64,000 nt of DNA from Nitzschia sp. DOCU1 (GCA_951394045.1 OX596000.1:310001-374000); one strand, 5' to 3'. Counted from the first letter of the stretch, positions 53,701-63,192 are shown. Notes: a model not told the origin generated them from the sequence alone. Numbers and translations are program-made.

Positions 53701-54557
53701 TCAATCGTCACTCGGACGTTGCGTATCACCCTGAAGGCCGGATCACAAAATCCATTTCCTAGGGAGCTGAGCTGATTGTACAAGGCAGCATATCGCGCAC
53801 CCAGCCTTGCTAGATCTTCTTCTGTAAGTACAGTCTTGTTGGTGCGCCACTCAACCATTGCCGACGCCGACCAGGGCGTGCTTGTGGTGTTTGTAGTATT
53901 TGTACTATTGGCCAGACGACAGTTAGTCGCATCCTCGACGTGCTCCATATCAGTAATGTTGCTCACGGATGTAAAGTTCTGGACGTTCCCAGCTTTGATT
54001 TCATCTTGAATGAGAAAGTTCAAATCACTGAGAAACTCTTCTCGAGTGAGTGGAGGGCACTTGCATGCCTGATTCCTTCTCTGCTGGACACTCCGGAAGA
54101 ACCTTGAGGTAGACCTGTCAGCCTGCTGCTGCTGCAGATAACGTCCTGTCCCTCCGATGTCATCGGCCACAAAGAGTCCTTCTTGACAGACGCTCCTAGT
54201 AAGTCGGTACTTTGCGACCCATGTGGTGAAGTTCAAGCCGAGATTTGCTTTTGTAATTCCATAATACTCTTGTGTGTCGCGGAGCAATGTAAAGGTCTCC
54301 AGATAGGAGAAATCTCTGCCCTCGTCGCAATTGTAGGCCTCGAGGACTTTGTCTTCCAAAAGGAGGATTTCGTCTTCGGTAATGTTCTTGAACTCTTCGG
54401 TGGCAACCTCCACTAGGGCAAAGGCATCCGTGGTGTTGGGAACGGTGCATGTAGAGACATCGCACTGGCTCTGAATCGGCGTGAATTGACTGAATACGAG
54501 CAGCATGGTAAACACCAAATACGTGATTCTACCGATAGAGCAGCTGCTGCAAGTCAT
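50709..54557 (-). CDS. large secreted protein with PS-rich linker, copy 2, 1282 aa
   Basis: The start is the ATG at 54557; the leader TYLVFTMLLVFSQFTPIQS is a good signal peptide. Layout is as in copy 1: Cys-rich N-terminal repeats (with PT.SPT..GADLF turns), a PS-rich spacer, and C-terminal beta-rich modules (VVFFRVFEDNCSVGKCTC, IVFIRCLKAGRLYIQSGTC, VEIFGNSCENRVCYYSH). The N-terminal ~600 residues are nearly identical to copy 1. The spacer is shorter (the SEVPDVCATGSVC junction differs) and the C-terminal third has diverged most. There is no membrane anchor. Both copies are intact, so both are likely expressed. Confidence 0.9.
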   Translation of the reverse strand: MTCSSCSIGRITYLVFTMLLVFSQFTPIQSQCDVSTCTVPNTTDAFALVEVATEEFKNITEDEILLLEDKVLEAYNCDEGRDFSYLETFTLLRDTQEYYGITKANLGLNFTTWVAKYRLTRSVCQEGLFVADDIGGTGRYLQQQQADRSTSRFFRSVQQRRNQACKCPPLTREEFLSDLNFLIQDEIKAGNVQNFTSVSNITDMEHVEDATNCRLANSTNTTNTTSTPWSASAMVEWRTNKTVLTEEDLARLGARYAALYNQLSSLGNGFCDPAFRVIRNVRVTIENSTTVRALGRRALFVEDDLLEGRDDFFNERFLSETSLGPTFEPTSAPTMQGADLFYLYFETEGDCVLCSQEAGMFNQVDLRRRRQLLSSDPNLTVAEFADQCWCPVGSEIRAPTLQEFVRALNETGMVAALYEVEAMDCVPFTSFISQEEYEFVGNRTLINSTILSALSSVFMATYMEVSATVCDPYFRTIDSVWVGLMSSNSSRVLIEFNSTANSTDDLEGLLNTTDWNNASFSDPSLSPTVSPTQSPTVYGADLFTLAFRTTGECSGCPADSSLFDFATELRRLNDVDDSLVGSKSKAPSVARRLNLDGACLCERNALLEEVPRDLFEVTFAVNILQSDDIPSDVIEKVLIPLPPPTVSPAPSNVPSAEPTSMPSSSPIVPSVFPSEFPSSFPSGFPSSFPSAFPSFLPSAIPTNFPSEVPDVCATGSVCLLDATNVYSYDATTTTLAVGSFQQSILFVSPSPSVTAGEDCASWPSFPPNPNNVQASVDSFKVVSPIDATHLSPLLRYLVPSTKRVVVFFRVFEDNCSVGKCTCLGASEPTALIGSQQALDLSLSLDENGVYFIQSYSFEYGQMGGFIENCLWGSWITTDILESITTLIYISTSIPPFAVVESEQSGAPTIEIKSCKNDPGPSGSFYRFKNTYTAGTIVFIRCLKAGRLYIQSGTCFEKTCEAQFDCGAGQLGFNFAFPGNGNDIWVYFEPSTTADIVTADCLQQTGRRNRRDLEMSFLPKPLEIDHGQRHLVVPATVTLSTIQNFDASSYVGPISTEEPAKSPFDIESCTSPFDDSTTGTKFIEFEITSVGAVVNILCYGDTKVEIFGNSCENRVCYYSHTECPNTAPGEIAFAVTGLNAGQYVLRYDEATLDTNSCSAAIDVGDSVDAGVEPLNTPRQPTCTIALSTIGIGFFQKATTLQDGEWDFPCLFNSPEISVFVVANDGPSPGCDGIIFCLYQTNACPAGGASFSIPVPSIDILAGYFDADPVTSFTYYVWYFWPAG

Positions 54558-55286
54558 CGTCAAGGGTTCCAATGGGCTTTCAACTTCTTCCTCTCTTCTT
54601 CGCGATTGAGGAGTTGACCAGTACCGTTACTGTGTTTCTTTCAAGAGATATATCAGCGAGAGCTACCTATGGTAGTTGTGCAGCAAACAGATAATGTACT
54701 CAAAGTGCCGAAGTTCGGTATGTTCGGCACTCTCCACACACGGCAGATCCGCAAAATTTCCCCATCTTCACTCGATTGTATCATACACTTTCACTACTTC
54801 ACTGACTGGGACTTCCAAGCCGGCGCGCGGTCAGCGGTAAATGCTAAGAACACTTCGTTCGTTGCGACACATCTCCCAAGATTCGTCTCACCAGAGAAGG
54901 CATATCAAAATGTTACCGGACGTCATTCTACGAGAGGCGGCTTTAAGCCCTATGCCTTTTTGCTCTTGGAGGGAGGAGATCTTTGGTGAAGGACTACCGA
55001 TGATAATGGTACTTTGTGCACGATGCGATTGATATGAAAGATGTTCCGCGATCGCGCCAGCGACGAACTCAAATACCGGTAGAAAGTCGACTATTTCGAA
55101 CAAAAAATAGTCCTTCTGGTCATAACGAGTACGTCAGCAGCCGGATCCAATGCGCCCGCCAGCATAGCAAGCTCGTTCCCGTAGCAGAGGATTGACCATG
55201 GCCGTCTCTGTCAGAGGCGGTTCCTTTGGTCCGGCCATTGCTAACCATAGTAACGGAATTGAATCAAACAGCAGTCTAGTCGTAAC
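54558..55286. other. intergenic between divergent genes, nothing recognised
   Basis: Frames on either strand are below 107 codons and lack recognisable content. No similarity to the sequence left of 44280 was noticed, which marks the outer limit of the inverted duplication. Confidence 0.6.
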
Positions 55287-56982
55287 ATGAGATTTCCAAT
55301 AGCAGTCTTGGCGTCGCTCTTCACGTCAATCCACAGCTTCTCGACATCCCGCCATTCATCGCCTGCAATCTTCCCCAGCACACGCCACCAGCACTTCTCT
55401 GCTCTCCAAATGTCAACCACTGCCACGGTCCCCTCTTGGAGCGAGATTCAGTCGATCGTGGGAGAAACATCCGTTGGCAAAGCGCTCAATGATGAGGTGC
55501 AATTGCGAAAGCAAGGGAAAGGATCCGCCCATGTCCAAAACACGCTACGACTGTTCGAATCCGGTCAAAAAACGCCAGAGATCAAATTGTACCGTGACCA
55601 TGCAGGCTGGTGTCCCTACTGCCAAAAGACAATGCTTCTCATTGAAGAAAAACAGGTCCCTATCGAAATCGAATTAGTCCCCATGAGAAGTTATGGTGAC
55701 AAGCCCCAATCCTTTATGCGCAAAGTTCCAGGTGGTCTGCTGCCAGCGATTGAAGTCAATGGGCAAATCATTACCGAATCAGCAGTCATTATGGAACTTT
55801 TGGATCAATGGCACCCACCAGAGGAAGGATACAAGCCAATGATGCCACAAGATGAAGCTGGTATGCAGCGATTTCAGATGTTGTCTCGGCTTGAGCGAGA
55901 ATTGTTTAGCTGGTGGTGCACCCTTCTCTTTCGGCCGGACATGCTCGGAGGTGGCGGCGGAAATCCTCTCAGCAAATTAATGGGAGGTGGAGAAAGTATG
56001 TCGGGTTCCATGAAAGGCTTTATGGATTGTATGAAAAAGGTCGATGCTGAACTACAAAAGACCAAAGGACCTTGGTTCTTTGAAAACGACTTTCCGACCA
56101 TGATTGACTTTGTCTACGTGTCTCATGTGGAACGCATGCTAGCAAGTTGTGCCTATTGGAAGGGTTTGAATCTACGTGATCCAAAGTGGAATTTGAAAGG
56201 TATCAATGCGTGGTTGGATGCCTTTGAAAAGCGAGAACATTATTTGGCCTTTAAGTCCGACTACTATACCCATGTCAAAGACATCCCCCCGCAATATGGT
56301 CCGGGATACGATGGAGGATTCGAGAAGGATCGAGAGGCCTTTTCAAAAGCCATCCTAGGAAAAGTAAGACATTATATTGATTTGGATGTATTTCCCTTGG
56401 AATAAAAAGCTCAAGTCGTTTCTTTTCGCGCAGGACGGGTCGTGGCAGCTTCCATTGACGCACGATGATCCTTTGCAACCACTTTATCGTGGACCCCCAC
56501 TTCCTCTCCGAGTCCTAGAAGCGGCTGGTATCCTCCCTGACAAGGATGGTAGCTACCAATCAGCAGATCCTGTGGCCATGGCAAAAGCATGTCGACTCAT
56601 GGCGGCATGGAAGCTTGCTAGTAATGGGGTCAACGTCGCCAAGTTTGCAGCCCGGGGTGGGCCCGAAGGAGCCCGAAATCCACGCAAAAGCTTTGGGGCC
56701 GAGCTGGCTGACCCATATGCCCAACCGGACGAGGCCGTCTTGGCTACTGTAGACGAAGCTCTTCGAGTAATTTGTTTGGCCATGAAAGCGACCGACGAGG
56801 AGCTTCCAGACAAGACTTTTGTCCAAACCCTCAAAGAAGTCGTAGCTCCAGTTCAAGTTTCCGGCGTGATCTCTTCACTTGCGTATCTGCGCGACCGTAT
56901 TGGTTGCCCGAGAGATCTTCCCTTGGCTTCTGCTCGATACCTTCGGGCCTATCTGAATTGGGGTATCGATTCACTGAAATAG
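55287..56982 (+). CDS. GST/glutaredoxin-fold protein, likely plastid-targeted, 541 aa
   Basis: Exons 55287-56363 and 56434-56982 join in phase 0 across a 70-bp intron (gtaaga..cgcag). The N-terminal ~45 residues form a Ser-rich leader (MRFPIAVLASLF, then STSRHSSPAIFPSTRHQHFS), fitting a signal plus transit peptide. The thioredoxin-fold GST N-domain begins near residue 98 (IKLYRDHAGWCPYCQKTM) with C109-P-Y-C112, then PGGLLPAIEVNG and TESAVIMELL, the glutathione gamma-Glu site. A helical GST C-domain runs about 195-330. Exon 2 adds a ~180-aa C-terminal extension (PLYRGPPLPLRVLEAAGIL, FAARGGPEGARNPRKSFGAE) that also occurs, as I recall, in plant and algal plastid members. Likely a glutathione-dependent thiol enzyme; the substrate is unknown. 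The extension starts exactly at the exon border. Confidence 0.87.
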
Positions 56983-57016
56983 CGTAAAAGTATTGGACTA
57001 TGCAACGATGTTAAAA

Positions 57017-59893
57017 CTAGTTGGAAGGAAGGCCGAGGCAGTTGTCATAATCTGAGCCGTTCTCCGATACTAGGATGGCGTTTTCAAAGTCGTCAATCGT
57101 GCATTGGTTGCGAAAGGTAACGCTTATCAATCCTTGACTCGCCAAGAAGGTGCATCTCTCGTAGAGCAGAAGCAAACAAGCTTGGGTTTGGTCGGCATCT
57201 AGGTCCTCCACACTTCTTGTAATTGCTCCAGCCATGGTGCAAATCATCTGGTCCTCGTTGGCGCCAAGCCGGACGATACGAGCCCCAAGACCTACCCCGT
57301 CGACTAATCGAATGCTTGCTCGATTGACGGGGTAGGCGGCTACTGAAAGGTCTCCTTCAATTTCTGTATTGCAAGACCCTTCAGCAAAATCTAGGGTGGG
57401 GGGAGTATCCATTGCCAGCTCGACTGCTTTCCAACAGGGACACGAAACAGTTGGAGAAGCGGTTTCTGCGGTCGGTCCTTCGCTCGGGGAGGGAGTAGGC
57501 GCATCTGTAGTGATGTTGAGACAGTCTCCATAGCCCCCTCGGCTTGTTGATAAGAATATGGTATCGGAAAATTGCTGTGTAGTGCAACGTTCCGCAAAAT
57601 TCGACGGGATGGTAGAATTGCTCGAGAGCTCCTTGCATCGATCGTAAAGGAGATCTAGACATGTCTCGATCTCATCGGGAAGATTCAACGACGGAATAGT
57701 GCGATTGGTTTCACCTTGTAAAGTGCACTCAGTACGAGGATCTGCCCCTCCTGTTGTCGTGATACTTGCACCAAAACCATCGCTAGTCGTGACAAGTACG
57801 CTTCCCACCCCCCCTGGCAAGGTGAGAGTATTGCATGCCTGTGAAAGGTACCCATTCGGGACGGTTTGCGGGGTAGCGGCGGCAAGTTCGGTAGCAGACC
57901 AGCATGGACATGTCGCATTCCGTTGTAGACTGAAGGCAATTATTCCTTCGGGACCAGGAAGCAGGGTGTTTCCGTTGTTTCCTACCACGGAAATCTTGTA
58001 GACAACTCCTGCTTTTGCAAAGAAACGCAAAGTGCTTCCATTGCCCGAAGCGCAATCGTTAGTGGCAGTCATGGCATCGCAGAAAAGCTCACTTCCACAC
58101 GTTCCATCTGTAGCCTCGTAAACAGATATCACTGTAGGAATGGTCGTGTTCGGATGACATGTCGAGGCGACCACATCTCGTCCTTTGCCGACATATTCAT
58201 ACCAAAATCCTTTTCCGTTGTACTGCATTCCACATTGTGGTCCCATCAACTCTTCATCGGCATTGTCAAGGATGCTCACAGTTCCGTCGTCAAGTGCTAT
58301 TGTTCCCTGATCGCATCCAGTGGACCGTGTTACTACGCTAACGCCTATATCCCCTTCTGGACCTGGCGGATACCAAACGTTGCCATTGCTTCCAAGAACA
58401 CTTAGGTAGTGAGTTGCGCCCTCGGTAGGGTTAGGCAAGAGAACAATACTACCGTTACCATTCTCGCAAGAATTAGAATCGTCAAACGCCTGACAAACGG
58501 ATCCTGGACAGGTCGTGCCATCCGCGGACTCATAAACGGAAACGACAGTTGGGATGGTAGTAGTAGCGTGGCAAGTCGAAATGAGAGTAGGTTCTCCCTT
58601 GCCCGTAAACTGATACCATCGACCATGGCCATTGTGGTTTTGTTCACATTGCGGCCCAAGCAGGGGGGCTCCTTGGCTTCCCATGACAGACTGGGTCAAC
58701 ACAGTCCCGTCATGCTGAATTGGGAGGGCAAGGTCTCGATCACACCCATTGAACTCTCGAACCATGGTAATACCAAAAGTGCCTTCAGGACCAGACGGGT
58801 AAATGTTTCCAAGATTCTCATTGTCGCCAACAATGGACATATAATACCTGCGATTCTCGGCAGTTGAGACTCGCAGAACAGTTCCCTTGGATTTACCGTC
58901 GGCACCAAGGCAAGATTGAGATGTTGGGACAAAATCTTTGCAAGTCAGGTCCGAGCACGTGCCTGTCTCTGATTCATAAATAGAAATGGCTGTGGGGATG
59001 CTGGATTCTTTGTGACAGGTGGAAATGAGCATGTTCTCTCCCGCTCCGTCAAATTGATACCATAAACCACGGCCATGAAGGTTGGAACTGCATTGTGGGC
59101 CGAGCAACGAGCTGTTCTCGTCAATCGTAGCGGTTACTAGCTCGCCTCTGGCGCTCAGTGAAGGAACAAAGTTGTCGCAACCATTGGTTTGACGTGTAAA
59201 GCTAATGGCCATTTGACCTTCGGGGCCCAGAATGTTACGGTTGTCGCCATTGTCACCAAGGATAGTAACAAAGTAAACCATTTTGGAGTCCGCGAAAAAG
59301 GCATCCATACCTCCAGTTCCACACTGATTCAGATTGGATCGAGCTAGACAAGTCAAATCTCCACAACTGAGATTGTCCGATTCATAGAGGAATAACGCAG
59401 TGGATATATTGGTGGCCGCATGACACGTCGATACAAGGACTCGTTCTCCTGTACCAATGTAACTCCACCAAGTACCACGTCCCCAATAGTTTCGATCACA
59501 GGGTGGATCAATAATGTCTCCACCAAAGTTGTTGGCAACTCGCGCTTCTCCATCTCCCAAGAGACGATGCCGCGCCGTCATTTCGTCGCAGGATGTCGCA
59601 ATCTGGGGTCCGCCTCCTCCCCGACCCGTGTCACCCTCCGAATCACATTTGGTCGCACCTCCGGCACCCCCACGACCTTCCGAGAGTTTGGTGAAACAGC
59701 CTTTGTTGGCTAGTTTGCGAGATCTTTGTTGTTCGGAACCTCGAACTTTTCCTCTTGCTTGCCTTCGAATTTTGGTGACATCCACTGAATCACGGAACTC
59801 TACAGCTTCTGCAAATGATTGCCAATGATACCCTCCAATAACCGAAAGGAGACATACAGTAACCGCCGATTTGGTTGCGCAATGCCAGGGCAT
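57017..59893 (-). CDS. secreted protein with four PPC-like domains and two Cys-rich domains
   Basis: The ATG at 59893 is the first Met of the frame (958 aa). The N-terminus MPWHCATKSAVTVCLLSVIG is a signal peptide, followed by a basic and then Gly-rich segment. Residues ~120-660 are four tandem ~130-aa repeats. Each contains G.G.WY/W, then STCH..T.I.TA/V, then a YES/YEA turn followed by C..L.C, and it ends GPEG followed by a GCD. This is the layout of pre-peptidase C-terminal (PPC) beta-sandwich domains. Two C-terminal ~130-aa repeats start with CPCW..A.ELA and contain CL.LLY.RC; a PS/PT linker separates them. No protease domain is present. An extracellular adhesion or binding role is inferred. 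It is convergent with the GST gene, with only 34 bp between the stop codons. Confidence 0.88.
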   Translation of the reverse strand: MPWHCATKSAVTVCLLSVIGGYHWQSFAEAVEFRDSVDVTKIRRQARGKVRGSEQQRSRKLANKGCFTKLSEGRGGAGGATKCDSEGDTGRGGGGPQIATSCDEMTARHRLLGDGEARVANNFGGDIIDPPCDRNYWGRGTWWSYIGTGERVLVSTCHAATNISTALFLYESDNLSCGDLTCLARSNLNQCGTGGMDAFFADSKMVYFVTILGDNGDNRNILGPEGQMAISFTRQTNGCDNFVPSLSARGELVTATIDENSSLLGPQCSSNLHGRGLWYQFDGAGENMLISTCHKESSIPTAISIYESETGTCSDLTCKDFVPTSQSCLGADGKSKGTVLRVSTAENRRYYMSIVGDNENLGNIYPSGPEGTFGITMVREFNGCDRDLALPIQHDGTVLTQSVMGSQGAPLLGPQCEQNHNGHGRWYQFTGKGEPTLISTCHATTTIPTVVSVYESADGTTCPGSVCQAFDDSNSCENGNGSIVLLPNPTEGATHYLSVLGSNGNVWYPPGPEGDIGVSVVTRSTGCDQGTIALDDGTVSILDNADEELMGPQCGMQYNGKGFWYEYVGKGRDVVASTCHPNTTIPTVISVYEATDGTCGSELFCDAMTATNDCASGNGSTLRFFAKAGVVYKISVVGNNGNTLLPGPEGIIAFSLQRNATCPCWSATELAAATPQTVPNGYLSQACNTLTLPGGVGSVLVTTSDGFGASITTTGGADPRTECTLQGETNRTIPSLNLPDEIETCLDLLYDRCKELSSNSTIPSNFAERCTTQQFSDTIFLSTSRGGYGDCLNITTDAPTPSPSEGPTAETASPTVSCPCWKAVELAMDTPPTLDFAEGSCNTEIEGDLSVAAYPVNRASIRLVDGVGLGARIVRLGANEDQMICTMAGAITRSVEDLDADQTQACLLLLYERCTFLASQGLISVTFRNQCTIDDFENAILVSENGSDYDNCLGLPSN

Positions 59894-60374
59894 GTTCAAG
59901 AAGAAAGACTCTCAACTGTTGAAATGAAAGAATGTTCTTGCTTTGTTGGATGGGTTTGATCTTCTTTGAATGTCCAGCGTAATATTTGTGACCTCCAAAC
60001 GAAGATAAGCAAGTTTGAACTTATTCGTAAGCTGCGCTTCGACAGCTTCCGTGCTTGCCGTTGGACAGTTGGAGACCGAGAGAACCTTTAAATCTTGGCA
60101 ACACACATTTTCTGAGGAAAATTCCTGTCGCCAAATCTGCAACCCGGGGCCTTCGCATCGATCTTGCCAACGATTCGTGCTTGTTGGATATCAGTCATAT
60201 ACTCGTGGCAACTAATGAAATGTTTGGCTTGGGCCATGTGGCAATCAAACGTTGGGGTGCGCACCTAAATTGTGAGTATCTTCGCTCATTGGGAAATTGT
60301 GAGATGCGGATGGCGATTCTTCGGAATGGCGTGCTCGATGACGTAGTGCCGGCTTTGGCACATACAGTTTCCAC
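59894..60374 (+). other. upstream flank with an open frame interrupted by the retroelement
   Basis: A frame open from about 60055 (no ATG) to the retroelement runs ...LNCEYLRSLGNCEMRM, then LRNGVLDDVVPALAHTVS and TVKKPVL. After the element the same frame resumes (VKKPVLTTRRRFGSNKS) to a stop at 63313. The composition hints at a decayed leucine-rich repeat, but the evidence is weak. It might be part of a host gene broken by the insertion. Confidence 0.4.
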
Positions 60375-60393
60375 AGTAAAAAAGCCTGTACTC
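60375..60393. repeat. target-site duplication, left copy (19 bp)
   Basis: agtaaaaaagcctgtactc is identical to 63193-63211. The flanking bases differ on both sides, so the repeat is exactly 19 bp. Confidence 0.93.
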
Positions 60394-63192
60394 TTCCAAT
60401 TTCTTGTCCCCATCCGATACAAAGACCTATTACATCAGCATGTACCTCCCGTCAGTCACCTATGCTTTTCCGGTCACATCGCTCTCGGAAGCTGAATGCA
60501 CCTCAATCCAGAGTCGGTTTATGATCATGATCGTGAGTAGTTGTGGTTATAATCGCAATATGGCCCTGGCGGTGAGATATGGTCCACGAGTGTTTGGGGG
60601 AGCTGGATTTCGTCGGCTTTACGTGGAGCAAGGGCTCCTGCAGATTCTACTCCTATTGAAACATCTGCGAACACCGGATGGCCAACCAGGGAAGTTACTT
60701 CTTATCGCCCTGAGCTGGGCTCAAGCGTATGCGGGAACATCTGTGTTCATCTGGGAGTCCCCTTCCCAGACGATTCCTCCTACACCCTCCAAATGGATCA
60801 GCAGCGTCCGCGATTTTCTTCAGTCCATCAAAGGGAGCATCCTTCTACCAGCGGAAAATGACGTGGTGCCCCCCCTGCTTCGCCAGCATGACAGTTTCAT
60901 TATGGACCACGCAATTGCCTTTGACCCTCGTCCTGCAACGTTGGACCGAATTAATTCATGCCGGCGGTACCTCCAAGTCATTACGATTGCTGATATCACC
61001 CATACAACAGGCTCCCGCATCCTACCTGGCATACTGGAGGGCACAGCAGCCCCGCTTGAGGGCCAGATGAGTTCCCAACTCTTCAACCAGCCTCGTCCAT
61101 TCTCGCCAGCATGGCTCACATGGCGCCGGTTTATGATGACCTTGCTGGACCGGAATGGATTCCTTGCTCGCCCACTGCGGGCGTGGATAGTAGAACATCA
61201 CAAGTGCCGCAGGCGACCCAAGTATGTTCATGACCCCATCTCCAATGCGTTGTTTCAGCATTCCCAAGGCAGTCTGTATTCCCGCTTGATCCCTCTCCAT
61301 GGTAATGTCTACACCTACTCCGACCCCCCTTTTGCCCCTGAGCGTGCCATTGGCTACCCAGTTCATGCAGCGGAATTAGGAGCAATCGTCCGCCCCGTCT
61401 TCAACTACCAGCCGCCTCCTCCTACCACCCTGCCAAACCAAGCCAATTTCCCGACATTCATCAACACCTTGCCGTCCTGGGAGAGAGAATTGCTGCAGCA
61501 ACATGATCTTTTCGACACGCCAGCCAACATCATGAATACTCTCAACCAAGGCAATTTCCATGTGGGCACAGACGGTTCGGCCAAGGCCGCTTCGGCCTCC
61601 TTTGGTCATGTCTGCAAAAGCTTTGAATATAAGCGACTATTCAGGGGCCGCGGTCCTGCCTCAGGAGCACGTCCCAAGTCATTTCGATCTGAGAGTTACG
61701 GAGCTCTTGCGATATACTGCTTCCTACTACGACTGTCGGAATTCACAGGCATCCCATTACAGACTGGTTTCTCACATTATATCGACAATAAACGAGTTAT
61801 CAAATGCTTGAAGAAAATCTTGGAGTCTAAATTCCGCATCCCCAATACCACGCTATCCCCGGAATGGGATCTGATTACCATGGTGGTTGAATCATACAAG
61901 GCACTTCCACAGCCCCCGTCCGTCAAGTGGATCCAAGGCCACCAGGATCGCCACCGCCCCCGAGCCGAACTGTCCCAGGCAGCCCGCATCAACTGCGAAG
62001 CTGATGATCAAGCAAAACTGTTCCAAGAAGAGGAAGGAGGCCCTCGGCCTGTGGCGACATTCCTCCCAACTACCTGCGCACAATTGCTCATTCAGGGCGA
62101 ATCAGTTACAGCATACTACAAATCAAGGATCCGGGAAGCAGCCACTCTGCCAACGTTATTTAAGTACTACGAGACACTATTCAACTGGGACTCTTCCATA
62201 TGTTCAGAGATCGACTGGTCAGCATACAAACAAATCATCCGCACCCACCGTTCCCAGGAAACCACCCTCGTGAAGCATTTGCATATGATTGCCCCTACAG
62301 GGGCCATTGCTCACAGAAATAGCCACCACCACTCCCCCAGGTGCCCATCCTGCGATGACTGCGAGTCTGAGGACAACGACCATGTTATCCGATGCCCCGG
62401 CCCGTCCCGCTCTGCTTGGAGAACCACTATGATCACAACAACCATCCGCTTCGCGGAGCAGAAACTTCGATCCGACCCAATGTTATGCGATATTCTCCGT
62501 GATGGACTCCAAAGATGGGCGAATAACCTTCTGGGCATTGGCACCAACGGATATCCAGCAGCATATTATCAACTGATCGAATCACAAAACACCATTGGCT
62601 GGTCCCATCTGTTCCGGGCTCGGTGGAGCATATACTGGCAACGACTTCATCGGGAATATGCCACAAGACAAAACCTTGTAGAGGAACAGGCAGACGGTTC
62701 AGCCTGGGTGCGCAAGGTGGGCACACGCATTCTGAAGCACTGGTTTGACCTATGGAAGATCCGCAATACAGAACGCCATGGCAAAGACCAGGCAGACCAA
62801 CAAGCACGCCGGGAAATCCTCCTCCACTCCCAACTCCTCGAACTATACGCGTGGCGCCCCCGAACCATGCCACAAGATCGTCACATGTTCTACCCTTCCT
62901 ACGATCTCCACGTGGCTGCTAACCACACCCTTGACACAATTGAGGACTGGATAGACCTGTGGCGACCCGCCATTCTTCACAGCATGACCCAGGCAACCAA
63001 CATTCGGGCACTGCTTGAGCTAACACAGGATCAGCCACTATAAAAATGTGCTGATCGCCTTTCGAAAAAGAAAACACCGCATCCAGTGCGGTACTTTATT
63101 CCTCGCATCGCTACAGGCGGTAGGTGCCGGGGCCGGGTTGGGCGACTAGTTTCCCCCTGCCGGTTAAAAATAGACTTTGGTGTTTTTTTTTT
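60394..63192 (+). mobile_element. 5'-truncated non-LTR (LINE-like) retrotransposon
   Basis: About 2.8 kb bounded by a perfect 19-bp duplication. It begins inside the coding frame, within the region after the RT catalytic core, and ends about 150 bp after the stop in ttggtgtttttttttt. No long terminal repeat is present. Long variable target duplications and 5' truncation are hallmarks of target-primed reverse transcription. The 3' end is T-rich rather than poly-A. Confidence 0.9.
60395..63043 (+). CDS. partial LINE-like ORF2: RT C-terminus, RNase H, zinc finger
   Basis: Open from the truncation point to a stop at 63043; an initiating ATG is not expected. The start resembles the part after the RT palm in such elements (YLPSVTYAFPVT, IMIVSSCGYNRN, YGPRVFGGAGFRRLYVEQG). 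An RNase H domain follows, with HVGTDGSAKAA (acid at 61571), FRSESYGALAIY, HYIDNKRVI, WIQGHQDRH and INCEADDQAK. It therefore keeps the D-E-D-H-D residues. A zf-RVT-like CPSCDDC..EDNDHVIRCP is near 62350. The endonuclease and catalytic YxDD parts are missing, so it cannot mobilise itself. No stop or frameshift occurs in 880 codons, which implies a recent insertion. Confidence 0.87.
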   Translation, partial: SNFLSPSDTKTYYISMYLPSVTYAFPVTSLSEAECTSIQSRFMIMIVSSCGYNRNMALAVRYGPRVFGGAGFRRLYVEQGLLQILLLLKHLRTPDGQPGKLLLIALSWAQAYAGTSVFIWESPSQTIPPTPSKWISSVRDFLQSIKGSILLPAENDVVPPLLRQHDSFIMDHAIAFDPRPATLDRINSCRRYLQVITIADITHTTGSRILPGILEGTAAPLEGQMSSQLFNQPRPFSPAWLTWRRFMMTLLDRNGFLARPLRAWIVEHHKCRRRPKYVHDPISNALFQHSQGSLYSRLIPLHGNVYTYSDPPFAPERAIGYPVHAAELGAIVRPVFNYQPPPPTTLPNQANFPTFINTLPSWERELLQQHDLFDTPANIMNTLNQGNFHVGTDGSAKAASASFGHVCKSFEYKRLFRGRGPASGARPKSFRSESYGALAIYCFLLRLSEFTGIPLQTGFSHYIDNKRVIKCLKKILESKFRIPNTTLSPEWDLITMVVESYKALPQPPSVKWIQGHQDRHRPRAELSQAARINCEADDQAKLFQEEEGGPRPVATFLPTTCAQLLIQGESVTAYYKSRIREAATLPTLFKYYETLFNWDSSICSEIDWSAYKQIIRTHRSQETTLVKHLHMIAPTGAIAHRNSHHHSPRCPSCDDCESEDNDHVIRCPGPSRSAWRTTMITTTIRFAEQKLRSDPMLCDILRDGLQRWANNLLGIGTNGYPAAYYQLIESQNTIGWSHLFRARWSIYWQRLHREYATRQNLVEEQADGSAWVRKVGTRILKHWFDLWKIRNTERHGKDQADQQARREILLHSQLLELYAWRPRTMPQDRHMFYPSYDLHVAANHTLDTIEDWIDLWRPAILHSMTQATNIRALLELTQDQPL

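Larger units (their letters stand above)
49990..54557 (-). repeat. right arm of the large inverted duplication
   Basis: Mirror copy of 44280-48740. It carries the small membrane-protein gene (now on plus) and the large secreted-protein gene (now on minus), separated by about 120 bp instead of overlapping. The arms differ by scattered substitutions and small indels, so the duplication is not brand new. Confidence 0.88.
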
